DNA of 64,000 bases from the NCBI GenBank assembly GCA_024449915.1, contig JAMZAV010004606.1, positions 1-64,000 of the forward strand, read 5' to 3'. Position numbers and translations under genes: made by a program. This document shows, piece by piece, positions 53,686 to 64,000 of this stretch. Under the pieces are notes generated by a model. The model was not told the origin of the DNA. It saw nothing but the letters and a program-made list of their open reading frames with translations, and did not search any database. The DNA is from Sweltsa coloradensis. Taxonomy: Eukaryota > Arthropoda > Insecta > Plecoptera > Chloroperlidae. Position 1 is the first letter of the stretch; every line of letters begins with the position of its first letter.

Positions 53686-54296
53686 ACAATGACTTTGGCG
53701 TTTTCCCACTCGAGTTGGCTAAGGATTCCTAATACCCGAAATGTGGGAGACCTGGGTTCAATCCCCAGGTCGGGAATTTTTTTTAATTTTAAGATTATAT
53801 TTTACAAATTATTAAACATGTTTTGGAATGCATATAACGCAGTGTAGTCTACCATCTGTGACAATACTATGGAAAACATTGCTAGTACGAATAACATGTA
53901 AATATTGCAAGGTTTACTCAATCTCCGAGCGATATATGGGGGTACTTTGAGCGTGCCAGATTCGATACACCTTTTTCACTTTTGTAATATTCACAGCCTG
54001 AAAAATATCAAACAAAAAGTATTTTTTCAAAAACAGAACCATTGTCGTTTAAATAATTCCTACACATTAGCAGCTTATTTTTCAATATATTGTTTCTTGT
54101 AGGTTAAAATCGCAATGGACCTAGCTGATTTTGTAAGCAGTTCTCAGTAAACGAGTACCGGATTTCTGTTTAAAATTTCAGCGCAATCTGTTCAGCGATT
54201 CGGTTGATTTCCGATGTACAGACACACGTACAGAATCACGGAAGAGACGATTTTCTTGAATGATTTCCTCAGTCGCTTCGCTCCCTCGTCGAACTA
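53686..54296 (+). mobile_element. SINE+MITE array, unit 1 (SINE with MITE end)
   Basis: It begins inside a MITE right end (CAATGACTTTGGCGTTTTCC). Next is the head GAGTTGGCTAAGGATTCC.. with the B box GGGTTCAATCCCCAGGTCGG, then the body AAACATGTTTTGGAATGCAT, ATAACGCAGTGTAGTC, GACCTAGCTGATTTTGTAAG and AAATTTCAGCGCAATCTGTT. It ends AGTCGCTTCGCTCCCTCGTC. Confidence 0.85.
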
Positions 54297-55165
54297 AGGA
54301 AACGCTAAGGTCGTTTCTAAACGAGTGAGTGAGCCACTGTGAGTACCCGGTAACATTCCTTTTCTACTCTCTAGCTTAGACCTCCCTAGCCTATCATAGA
54401 CTAGGGTGGTGCATTATGGCCTTACAGTTGACGCGCCCTTATAGCAACTAAACTTAAAAATCCTAGTATTTATACCAATATAATAATTAATTTTAAATGC
54501 AAATGTTCCGGGGTACTCAACACATGACTCGCTCACTCGTATAACAACGACTTTGGTGTTTCCCTAGTCTAGTTGGCTCAAGCGCCCTATACCCAAAATG
54601 TGGGAAACGTGGGTTCAATCCCCTGGTTGGGAAAGAATTTGTAATTTCTTGATTGTATTTTAAAAATTATTAAACATGATTTGAAATGCATAACATAACG
54701 CAGTGTAATCTATCATCTGTGACAATACTATGGAAAACATAGCCAGTACAAAATACGTGTAAAGATTGCTAGGTCTACTCGGAACGGAATTTGGGGATAC
54801 CTTGAGCTTGCCAAATTCGACAAACCTTGGGCACGGCATTTCATTGCCAGGTAAATAACAAACAAAAAATATTTTTTCAAAATCAAAACCATTGTCGATA
54901 AATAATTTCTACACATTAGCAGGTTATTTCTCAATTCATTATTTCTTGTAGGTTTAAATTGTAATTGATCTAGCTGATTTTGTTAGCAGTTCTCATAAAC
55001 TCGTACCGGATGTAAGTTAAAAATTTCAGCCCAATCTGTTCAGGGATTCAGCTGATTTTCGATGTAAAGACACGCACGCAGACTCACAGGATGAGGAACA
55101 ACTTCGTTCGCAGCGCTCACTCGTTTAATAAAGCTCTAGCTCTAATTCGTTGTTCAAAGTTTTAT
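54297..55165 (+). mobile_element. SINE+MITE array, unit 2
   Basis: MITE part 54297-54570 (AAACGCTAAGGTCGTTTCTA, AACGAGTGAGTGAGCC, to ACGACTTTGGTGTTTCCCTA G). SINE part from CTAGTTGGCTCAAGCGCCC with B box GGGTTCAATCCCCTGGTTGG to TTCGCAGCGCTCACTCG (about 55125). Confidence 0.88.
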
Positions 55166-55996
55166 AACTATAAGGAAACGCAAAAGTCGTTTACATGTGT
55201 TAAATACCCGGTAACATTCCTTTTCTTCTCCATACCTTAGGCTAACCGTTAGGTCCTAATGCGTCACTCTAGCCTAGGGGATGTTGGAGGAAAGTCCAAT
55301 GCTGGTCAGAACCATACACGGGTAGGGGGAGGAAAGGGGGGGGATTATCACGTCATGGTGTTCATCGATTGTTATCATCATCGTGGCTCACTAGTCTTAC
55401 AACGACTTTGGCGTTTCCCTAGTCTAGTTGGCCAAGGCGACCTTTATAGCCGAAATGTGGGAGACGTGGGTTCAATACCCTGGTCGGGAAAGATTTCGTA
55501 ATTTCTGGATTGAATTTTAAAAATTATTAAACATGTTTTGAAATGCATATAACGCAGTGTAGTCCATAAACTGTGACAAAACTATGGAAAACATAGCCAG
55601 TACGAAATACGTGTAAAGATTGCAAGGTTTACTCAATCTCGGAGCGGAATTTGGGGGTACCTTGAGCGTGCCAGATTTGATAAACTTTGGGCATGGCATT
55701 TCACGTCCAGGCAAATAACAAACAAAAAATATTTTTTTCAGAATCAAAACCATTGTCGTTAAAATACTTTCTGAACATTGTTAGCCTTTTTTCTATTTAT
55801 TATTTCTTGTAGGTTTAAATCGCAATGGATCCAGCTGATTTTGTTAGCAGTTCTCAGTAAACTTGTACCGGATGTCTATTAAAATTTCAGCGCAATCTAT
55901 TCAGCGATTCAGCTGATTTTTGACGTACAGACACACAGAGTTACGGAAGAGCCATATTTCATAAATGGAAAATCCTCAGTCGCTACGCTCCCTCGA
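55166..55996 (+). mobile_element. SINE+MITE array, unit 3
   Basis: MITE 55172-55425 with the interior TCCTAATGCGTCACTCTAGC CTAGGGGATG and CCAATGCTGGTCAGAACCAT ACACGGGTAGG. SINE 55426-55993: A-box-like TTGGCCAAGGCGACC, B box GGGTTCAATACCCTGGTCGG, and the body to CAGTCGCTACGCTCCCTCG. It is nearly identical to unit 4, so the duplication is recent. Confidence 0.92.
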
Positions 55997-56851
55997 CTTA
56001 CTAGGGAAACGCCAAAGTCGTTGTTAAACGAGTGAGTGAGACATGTGTTAAATACCCGGTAACATTCCATTTCTTCCCCATACCTTAGGCTAACCGTTAG
56101 GTCCTAATGCGTCACTCTAGCCTAGGGGATGTTGGAGGAAAGTCCAATGCTGGTCAGAACCATACACGGGTAGTGGGAGGAAAGGGGGGGGGGTTATCAC
56201 GTCATGGTCGTCATCGATTGTTATCATCATCGTTGCTCACTAGTCTAACAACGACTTTGGCGTTTCCCTAGTCTAGTTGGCCAAGGCGACCTTTATATAG
56301 CCGAAATGTGGGAGACGTGGGTTCAATCCCCTGGTCGGGAAAGATTTCGTTATTTCTGGATTGAATTTTAAAAATTATTAAACATGTTTTGAAATGCATA
56401 TAACGCAGTGTAGTCCATCAACTGTGACAAAACTATGGAAAACATAGCCAGTACGAAATACGTGTAAAGATTGCAAGGTTTACTCAATCTCGGAGCGGAA
56501 TTTTGGGGTACCTTGAGCGTGCCAGATTTGATAAACTTTCAGCATGGCATTTCACGTCCAGGCAAATAACAAACAATTTTTTTTTTCAGAATATAAACCA
56601 TTGTCGTTAAAATACTTTCTGAACATTGGCAGCCTATTTTTCAATTTATTATTTCTTGTAGGTTTAAATCGCAGTGGATCCAGCTGATTTTGTCAGCAGC
56701 TCTCAGTTAACTTGTACCGGATGTCTGTTTAAAATTTCAGCGCAATCTATTCAGCGATTCGGCTGATTTTTGACGTACAGACATTCAGAGTCACGGAAGA
56801 GCCATATTTCATGAACGGAAAATCCTCAATCGCTACGCTCCCTCGTCTTAC
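55997..56851 (+). mobile_element. SINE+MITE array, unit 4
   Basis: MITE 56000-56275 (CTAGGGAAACGCCAAAGTCG to CAACGACTTTGGCGTTTCCC TAG). SINE 56276-56850 with head TTGGCCAAGGCGACC, B box GGGTTCAATCCCCTGGTCGG, GTGTAAAGATTGCAAGG, CTTGAGCGTGCCAGATTTGA TAAACTTTC and the end AATCGCTACGCTCCCTCGTC. It differs from unit 3 at scattered single bases and small indels only. Confidence 0.93.
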
Positions 56852-57015
56852 AAGGGATCGCCAAAGTCGTTGTTAAACGAGTGAGTGAGCCATTGTGTCT
56901 AGTACCCGGTATCATTCCCCATACTGGGCTAGATCCAGCCTTTATATGGGAGGAAAGGGGATGTTCCCGGGTACTCAACACTTGGCTCTATCACTTGTTT
57001 AACAACGACTTTTTA
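56852..57015. mobile_element. CTAGG-MITE closing the array (no SINE follows)
   Basis: CGCCAAAGTCGTTGTTAAAC, GAGTGAGTGAGCCATTGTGT CTAGTACCCGG at the left, and GGGTACTCAACACTTGGCTC, CACTTGTTTAACAACGACTT at the right. The terminal TGGCGTTTCCCTAG is replaced. Confidence 0.85.
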
Positions 57016-57089
57016 TAATGAAATTTGATAACGTTTTCGAAGTCATCTTCTTTGTACAGTATTGGATTATTTTATTTAAACTATAGGCC

Positions 57090-57160
57090 ACTACGCGAAC
57101 GCTTTTTCTAGTCGCGTTGATGGATGAGCTTTTTGAATATTTATGTCCAATGATTAAGTT
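57090..57160 (+). repeat. GATGAGCG element, left-end fragment
   Basis: GAACGCTTTTTCTAGTCGCG, TTGATGGATGAGC, then unrelated sequence. Confidence 0.6.
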
Positions 57161-57340
57161 TTTAAGAAGGATCTCATTACTTCTTCTATAGTTACTTGAT
57201 ATAACTTGTTAGTTATACACCTGTAAAAGGCTTATATTAAAACCTATAGTTCTATGAATTTTGACCAACCAAATTTTGACCACTCACGTAGTCGCGCCAA
57301 TGAATAAGTGAGTGTCAGTGTGCATGAGTGGAATCCGATA

Positions 57341-57915
57341 TGACTAGGAAAACGTTCAAGTCCCACCGCGTTGATAGATGAGCTTTTTTTGAAAGTTTTT
57401 AGTTTGCGTAGGACCACTTTTCCTTTGCAAGTGCTTTTTGAATGCATTGTAGGTGATTGTTGTCAAGTTTCTATTGTTACTTGTTACATTGTTATTATAA
57501 ACCTAAAAAATCTTAATTTAAAACCTTTATTCATATGGTTTCTGGATAATTTTTTCTACTTTTTCTTTCAAAAAGCAATTCATCGCCATTACCTTAATGT
57601 CCATGTGAAATATGAACGTTCTGGCCCCACCCGTTTGGTCGGAATCGGCCCAAATGTCACGAAAATATAGCAATAAAAATCGAAAAAAATCGTAAAAGTA
57701 CGATATTCATGAGAAATATTTCTTTGATTGTACCCAACTACGTGGCAAGTCAAAGATCGGAGATTTCGAAGGTCCCCTTCAATTTTCATCAATATCGCAT
57801 ATGCCGTTTGCACGGTAGCGTGCGAACAAACAAACAGACAGGAAAAAAAAAACATTGGAGCTAAATGTTTTGAGGGGTCAGTGAAATTGAAGTCTTCGCT
57901 TCGCTCATTCAATTA
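57341..57915 (+). mobile_element. GATGAGCG element, subtype b, copy 11
   Basis: The left end is ACTAGGAAAACGTTCAAGTC CCACCGCGTTGATAGATGAG. It then has TTTTCTTTCAAAAAGCAATT, TTAATGTCCATGTGAAATAT, CCACCCGTTTGGTCGGAATC and GCCCAAATGTCACGAAAATA, and ends TCTTCGCTTCGCTCATTCAA. It is collinear with 11648-12436. Confidence 0.8.
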
Positions 57916-59090
57916 ATTAATCAATTCAATTTTTATTTCTTGGGATATATGAGGGTGGAGTTCTTTGCAGCAGCAGATGCTTAATGTCGTGTAAATATAA
58001 GTTAAGCCCGAACTGGCTGCAACCAGCCTGGTTCTATGACAGACCTGTACACCGTATAAGCGCAACTTAACAGCCGACGCCATATGATCCCGTCATCAAG
58101 TGCGTTTGCGGATAATGATATGACTATGAACAGCAATGAATGCAGAAGCTCGCAATGATAAGATGGGGTTTCATGAACACTACCGTACCATGCAAATCAA
58201 GGCAGGTGGCAAATCCTTGTTTTGTTCCTACCTCGTTACACAGCTGACTTTGCTTTCTAGTTTCGAAAACGTTAAGATGGACGGACAGATACATCTATGC
58301 CCAACAAAGTCCTGTAAAATTACTGTTTATTATTATTTCTTGTCCCGAATTATTTTCCTCGGCCAATGCGCCACTGCAATAAATATCAAATGTAGATTTT
58401 AACATAACAAATTGATTTATTTTTAACTTTGCGTATTATATGTTATGCACAGATATTCTATGTGGTTCAGTACTTACGACTCCCCCAGTCTAGTGGAACA
58501 GTGAGGCAACCTCCGGCCTGCCTGCTCGCCGTCCTACTAAGCACATCAGGAATGGAGCGACTTTTAAAGCCTGGTCTGCCTCATGGAAGCGAAGTGCTCC
58601 TAGCGGTAGCTCGAGTCCCTAGTAGAGTCCAAGTCAAACGTGGTCTCATGGAAGAGAAGCGCCCCTAGCGGTAGCTCGAGTCCCCAGAATTCAGAAGAAT
58701 TCAGCTGCTACAGACCTCACCGGTTCGAGGGTTTTTTCGCGGGAAAAGTAAAAAGCCGTCCTAGCAACAAGGCAAATAAAAGAAATGTTGGTTGTTCTGT
58801 TCTGTTTTGCGCGGTGACAGGAGAGCTCCTACAGCTGCCAGTATATAATAAAAGATGCCGTGAACGGAAAAAAAAAAATGTTACTCATTATTTTATTTTA
58901 TTTAAATCTTTTTCTTCGATTGATTAATTAATAATCAAGTTTTAGCTCCAAAATCTCTCTCCAAGATCTCTCCTAGATCTCAAAAAAATAATTAATTTGG
59001 GACATGTGGAAGTCTTTGAAACAATTTCTTTCTTAGTAAAAATTATTTATATAATGCAACTACAACATTTTGTATTGTTATTTTTAATCA
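57916..59090. other. unrecognised sequence with a short GC-richer direct duplication
   Basis: At 58575-58690, TCATGGAAG.GAAG.GC.CC TAGCGGTAGCTCGAGTCCC occurs twice, about 66 bp apart. No protein domain was recognised in the frames at 58136-58927. Confidence 0.45.
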
Positions 59091-59335
59091 ATAAGGGAAA
59101 GATTAATTCAAGAAGATGTTGGAAAACGGGATGAAGTGTGGGAGCATGTGACAAGAGTCAAGCTGTGGGAGGACAGAAGAGAGTGGCTCAAATTGGTGGA
59201 GAGGAAAGAGTTAGATGATGAGGAAGAAACACTGAGTCTGGCAAGTTTAAGTATCTACAGTTTCATGCCCTTGATAATGGTGGAAAACCACCACTCAACC
59301 CGACATAGTAGGAACTGAGTTATGATGATTTTTTT
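59091..59335 (+). pseudogene. RTE-like LINE, C-terminal fragment
   Basis: RLIQEDVGKRDEVWEHVTRV KLWEDRREWLKLVE matches the last block of the RTE-like LINE (compare WEDRKKWRNLV near 39930). The sequence then runs through CCGACATAGTAGGAACTGAG and TTATGATGAT, a LINE-like 3' tail. Heavily 5'-truncated. Confidence 0.72.
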
Positions 59336-61860
59336 TAAGCGCAATAAGTCCAAACATCTTTTCTTTCTTATTTAAGAAACGACCACATTTTTGTAAAGCC
59401 ATTTTGTATTAGTCATTGCCACCGACTTAGCCAAAAACACTTTAAGATTCATTGGGCTTAGGAGAAATCAGCTTTCTTATTATTTTACTCCGATTTACAA
59501 ACTGCTAAAACTGCCTCTTACGTCGGCAAGACAAAAATAGACCCATGCTCACAGATCACCCAAAGAACTAACACTTGTGATCATATTCCATCCGTGAAAG
59601 TCTAAGGACTGACATAATATGTATTTATTATTTTAATTAATCTGGCATTCGTGCTAATTTTGATCTAAAATGTAGGTCAAACGCCATTGACACACAAAAC
59701 CACACACAACCGTTTACTTTTTCTGGTAGGTTTGAATCAACGGATTTACTATTAGTGTTCCCAGCACACATATGAGGGGTATAGAAGCAAAACCAGCCAT
59801 CTCCATTTCGGAAAATTGGAAATCACTGCCAGCAAATACCTTAGCAGGTTGTATACTAATGTATTTGCTGCCAGGTGGATATAGCTGGTTTTGAAGTTGA
59901 TGTCTAAATCTCTAGTGTTTTGTTTTGAACTTGACTCGAAGTCATATGTGCAATGTAAATAAATAGATATTCATATTCATGTCTTACTCATTCAATGTGA
60001 TGAAAAAGTCAAAGGGGAAATCCCTGGTTTTGAATCTATACCCCTCATATATTTGTTTTAGATGTTTATTTATTTATTTATTTATTTATTGGGGTTTCTT
60101 TAAAGTAGTTAGTACATACATTTTAATAAAGTTACATGTTATGATACACTCCTACTTGATGCCCTTATATTAAATTAAGATAATCTATTTAAATTGAATA
60201 TAACAATAATTATTTCTAACTTAGTATTAAACTATTGGTTCCATATTTCCTAGGTCCTAGGTTTCCCAGGTCGTTCAGTGGTTCGAATTGTGATCGACGA
60301 ATATGACACATGCACACATAAAAACACTCCGGTTCCCATCTGAGATCCGCTGTAATGTAAAATAAATATTAAATAAATTCGTATTTAAAGTCTATAATAA
60401 ATAAACTCGGTGCAGTGAAGTTCAAGAATTTATATATTTTCATATGACCATCGTACCAGTTGGCCTAACTCAATGTTCTCTTCTGCCGTTCTAAGCAACT
60501 GCATGCTAGTATCTAGTCGGACATGAAAGTATAATAATACCGAATAAATAAATATAATTATTTATTTCGTTGCTAAGTTGTGAAAACAACCACACAAGTA
60601 GCGAGGTTCAAACGTTTACGATCGCTCTTCCATCTAACCAGCAACCATACAAGATTATTATAAATAAATAATATAAAATAAAATAAATTTATAAATTTAT
60701 AAACAATTAATAATGAAGTTGTAAACAAAAAGAATACAAAACATACAAATAAAGACGAAATCAAAATTAAACACGTCACCATTGGCATAAATAAAGATAA
60801 ACACTGTAGGTAGAGTTAGGAGGGGAAAATCTGAAATTAATGACACATTGCAACAACCATTTATCCGAACATGTAAATATTTTGTGTTTTTCAGAACGTC
60901 AACTCCGTTCGTGATATTTCATAAGTAAAAGATTTTCTTCCACGCTGTGGAAACTATGTTAATGAATAAGTGAGTGGGGATGTGACGAACCGCCAATGTT
61001 ACTTAAGCGTCCTTGTCATTTCAACGTTGTTTAGTCATTTCATTGTAATATTTATTAGTATTATCATTTTTATGATTAATTAGTTGATCATTGACAAGGT
61101 TCAGAGGTGTAGTTCATTTGAACGTTTGAAAAAATTATAGTTACATTTTTGTTCTACTGATCCAGGCACAATTAAATTATAACACAAAATTATAAATTAC
61201 TCAATTTAAAAATAACCATTCTAGCTAGTGAACAATACAATCAAATAAAAGTTATAAAAGTAGTACAAGTAAACTAGCAGGTTAATAGCACTTATGTGAC
61301 TGAAGTACCCTAAACAATTCAAATAATTAACGTTAAGTGTATAATTATATGATTAATGCTTTAAACCATCAATTACGTCAAGAATAGAATACAAAATAGA
61401 ACCAATTAACATTAATGAAACCACTAATTTTAATCTACAGTGATTAAATCTTGTTTTTAAATAAACGTTGTTCTATAAATAATTTGTTGGATTACAAAGA
61501 AGGATCAAGTAATAGCGAATCACATTTGTTTTTTAAGGCTGATTTTGATTTTGTTATCCGACTGATTGTAGGATTATGTTCAATGCTCGAAAAACAGAAA
61601 CAGGAAATGAACTACTATTATACAGCTAGGGTGATTAGCCCGACAATTCGGGGTTTTGTGAAAGAGACGTGAATTTTGGATTAAATACTCAAAACAATAT
61701 TTTAAGAAAATTGCTACAAGGTGCCGTAGCAAAATCCGTCCGGTTAAAAGGGGTGGAGGGGTGAAAAAATGGCATATAAAAGAAGGAAAATTTTTAAAAA
61801 TTACTTAAGTAGATAAAAGTATTAAATTTATTATTTACTACAATTCAGAAATTTAAAAAA
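59336..61860. other. long AT-rich stretch with nothing recognised
   Basis: Contains (ATTT)n near 60062-60092 and several AAATAAAT tracts (60360-60680). A 73-codon frame at 61451-61672 has no recognised domain. No repeat shared with the rest of the window was seen. Confidence 0.45.
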
Positions 61861-61936
61861 TCCGCCCCGACCTGGATTTGAACCCGGGACTCCATCATTC
61901 CATACGAGCGTCTTCACCACTAGACCATCAGGACGG
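61861..61936 (-). tRNA. tRNA-like sequence, probable pseudogene or SINE head
   Basis: On the minus strand, TGATGGTCTAGTGGTGAAGA fits an A box and CCGGGTTCAAATCC a B box. The acceptor CCGTCCT can pair fully, with wobble, with GGGGCGG at the 3' end. The anticodon stem is poor: the loop TGGAATG would give GGA, but only three stem pairs form. I therefore read it as a decayed tRNA or SINE head. Confidence 0.5.
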
Positions 61937-61994
61937 GTACATTTTTATCCCTCTGAATTGATCTGAATTTCCAAAATTTAATTCAAAAAATATA

Positions 61995-62280
61995 TATCTA
62001 GGGCGACGGTCGTTTGCCCGCAGACAAGCGCACGCGACTGCTAGTAGGCGATGATAACTCGACCCTGTTTACTCCTACCCGAGTTGGGGGGTTTTCAGCT
62101 ATCTGCACACTCCGTCCCGAAAAATTTACAATCTTGAAACGCGGTATATGGCATGAGTTGTGGTCCATGACATACAAAAAAAAATCAGCCCGATCCGATA
62201 ACCCGTTCTGTGTTAAAAAAAGTGCGTAAAATTCGACGAAAACCTTCCGGCTGGCTGGGTGGGTAGCTAGGGATTCTGAC
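61995..62280 (+). repeat. dispersed ~270-bp repeat, copy 2
   Basis: Collinear with 35886-36150: TCTAGGGCGACGGTCGTTTG, GATAACTCGACCCTGTTTAC, GAGTTGGGGGGTTTTCAGCT ATCTGCACACTCC, TCAGCCCGATCCGATAACCC, CCTTCCGGCTGGCTGGGTGG. Copy 2 has about 17 bp more near 62030. Confidence 0.9.
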
Positions 62281-62622
62281 AGAGAGGAATAAGAGCCTAC
62301 AGAGAAAACGGTACGTCTGAGATCTATGAAACTTGGACCATACTTAGATGTGCCTCAGACTCATATACTTCCGCCGAGAGGCAAACAATATTCTACCCCA
62401 ACACCCCCTCAATCATTCTCTAAAATTGGAATATTCATGGCTCTAACCCAAAATTGAATTTTTATTCAAATTAGTTGTTTAAATTTTGTTCTAATGTGTT
62501 TTAACCCAATCGGCTTATTCTCATTATATAAACTACATTTTGTCAACCCCCATTCCTATAGTTTATATTATTTTTACCTTGATTTCCAGCATTCACCATG
62601 AAGGCACCTAATGAGTTATCAT

Positions 62623-63472
62623 TAGGGCTCGGAATTTTATGTGCTTAAAAACGTCAAAATATATTGTATTTTATATTTGCTTAAAAACAGAAGAATATGT
62701 GCTTAAAAATACAAAAATATTTGCTTAAAAATACAAAATAAAGTGCTCAAAAAATGTTGTTACGTACCATCAGTCTTCCCAGCACAATATGTGCATAAAT
62801 TAATCAAATCATGGTGCAATATAATACCAGAAAGAAAAAAATACGTTGGTACTAAAACAATTTTATTGTTGCTGAACATATTGTGCAGTTTGTAACATTG
62901 TCACTTTTTAATATCACCTTGGACTAACATGTGTCTTTATATACCCCCGTTGCAGTGTACCACAATCCACATTTTCAAATGTTCAAATTTAATTGAATGT
63001 CGGTTTTCGGCGAGCACATTTTTGTATTGCGAAAAACTTTGCTCTACGTCACAAGATGTAACGGGTGCAAACATAAAATTCTCAATATCAGACAACGAAA
63101 ACTCTTCCTCGATTGGGGCTAGGTGTCCATCACCTTTTAGAATAGCACTTATTTGAACAAGTTTTTTGTACCCAATATTTTTAGACAGCACCGAGTTTAG
63201 TTTATGCAATTTTGAAAATGGTTTGGAAAGTAAATAACAGTTCTTGAGTTTATTAAAGTAAAGAATAGTGTTTTTTTGTTCAAAATAAGTGATTATGGCA
63301 AGGATAAGAGAAATATGTATTTATTAACCAAATATAACAAAATATGCAAAAATATTTGATTAAAAAAACATATATTTGAGATCACAATCAAACAATTCGT
63401 GAAGAATTGATCATGGGCATAGGTTTAGAGAACTTTATAAAAATATTTAAATACATAAGAATCCTAGCCCTA
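62623..63472 (-). mobile_element. hAT-family DNA transposon, internally deleted (850 bp)
   Basis: The termini are inverted repeats: TAGGGCTCGGAATTTTATGT at the left and, on the minus strand, TAGGGCTAGGATTCTTATGT at the right. The perfect 8-bp duplication GTTATCAT flanks it (62615-62622 and 63473-63480). The interior has repeated GCTTAAAAA words near the left end (62640-62755) and keeps only the end of the transposase. With most of the gene missing, it could move only with enzyme from elsewhere. Confidence 0.93.
62937..63209 (-). pseudogene. hAT transposase C-terminal (dimerisation) remnant
   Basis: About 90 codons: LNSVLSKNIGYKKL, then APVTSCDVEQSFSQYKNVLA ENRHSIKFEHLKMWIVVHCN. This is the hAT dimerisation-region signature (P..S..VE.SFS.YK..L...R). 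The zinc-finger and catalytic parts of a normal 500-700-residue transposase are absent, so this is a remnant within the 850-bp element. Confidence 0.88.
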
Positions 63473-64000
63473 GTTATCATAATTAAATTTCGCATGATGG
63501 TTCATAATAATATGAAAAATAATCTTCCGGGAGGCAAGCGATATCCCTCCCCCTTAAATAATCCAAAAAAATTGAATAATTCATAGCTATAACCTAAAAT
63601 TGATTTTTTATTCAAATTAGTTTTTAAAATATGTTTTAATGTGTTTTAACCCAATCGGCCGATTATCATTTCCTAAACCACATTGTTTCAACCCCCATCC
63701 CTTAAAGTTTATGTTATTTTTGCCTTGATTTCCAGTATTCACCATGAAGGCACCTAATGAGTTATCAGCATGAAATTTGGCATGATGGTACATAATTACA
63801 TAATTGGTACATTTTAGTTATACGTCTCTATATCATTATGTCTCTTACTTTCATTTGTACCATTATCTTGCACCAATTGTAAATAACCTCATTAAACAAT
63901 TCTCTTCTCCAATTATAGTATCGTAAATTAATATATATATTATATCATTATCATTATCATTAGTAACTTGCTTATTTTCAAATTCCACTTTTACATATTA

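Larger units (their letters stand above)
62340..63850. repeat. two-unit tandem repeat, ~288-bp period, first unit split by a hAT element
   Basis: TTCAAATTAGTT, AATGTGTTTTAACCCAATCG GC, CAACCCCCAT, CCTTGATTTCCAG and ATTCACCATGAAGGCACCTA ATGAGTTATCA occur near 62465-62622 and again near 63615-63770. The copies are 1146 bp apart, which becomes 288 after removing the 850-bp hAT element and its 8-bp duplication. The sequence after the hAT element (CATGATGGTTCATAA, 63494) matches what follows the second unit (CATGATGGTACATAA). Confidence 0.85.

Noticed and set aside
1..64000. CRISPR array or bacterial operon
   Set aside because: Repeats are 90 bp or longer, degenerate and without spacers. Genes are spliced and mobile elements are eukaryotic.

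Overview
The window is AT-rich animal DNA from a large, repeat-dense invertebrate genome. An arthropod, probably an insect, fits best because of the style of its LINE reverse transcriptases, but the species cannot be read from the sequence. There is no sign of bacterial organisation. I recognise one host gene, on the minus strand. It is a DGAT2/MOGAT-family acyltransferase (di- or monoacylglycerol acyltransferase), seen as three exons: 44634-44997, 42134-42441 and 341-540. Splice phases match at both junctions. The family signatures YFP, a PHG motif, RKGF and LVPVFSFGEND appear in the right order. The last one or two exons must lie left of base 1. The second intron (541-42133) is about 41.6 kb, so most of the window is the inside of one giant intron.

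Layout. 0.3-0.5 kb: acyltransferase exon 3. 1-24 kb: a thicket of short non-autonomous repeats. These include an element I call the GATGAGCG element (10 or more copies, both strands, internal ~180-bp tandem repeats), a MITE bounded by CTAGGRAAACGC (CTAGG-MITE), a tRNA-derived SINE travelling next to that MITE, a second tRNA-derived SINE, and several other dispersed families. 24.5-40 kb: a three-level nest. A plus-strand RTE-like LINE is split into three pieces by two minus-strand copies of a second LINE family (A and B). LINE B is itself split by a 4.6-kb insertion flanked by CTTAAG. 40-45 kb: a clean 188-bp palindromic MITE, exon 2 (with a one-base frame disruption), a LINE 3' fragment and exon 1. 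45.5-53 kb: repeats with a tRNA-like head and a 93-bp tandem motif, forming a ~530-bp inverted pair around a dead LINE. 53.7-57.0 kb: a tandem array of ~0.85-kb SINE+MITE units. 57-64 kb: more fragments, then a small hAT transposon (62623-63472) with terminal inverted repeats, a perfect 8-bp target duplication and a remnant of the transposase C-terminus. It sits inside one unit of a ~288-bp tandem repeat.

The only part likely to serve the host is the acyltransferase, which would make di- or triacylglycerol at the ER membrane. Everything else looks like mobile DNA and its remains. Between about 25.2 and 30.3 kb the text is full of homopolymer-type errors although the same LINE reads cleanly on either side. 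This suggests a poorly polished assembly stretch and cautions against reading every frameshift here as biological.
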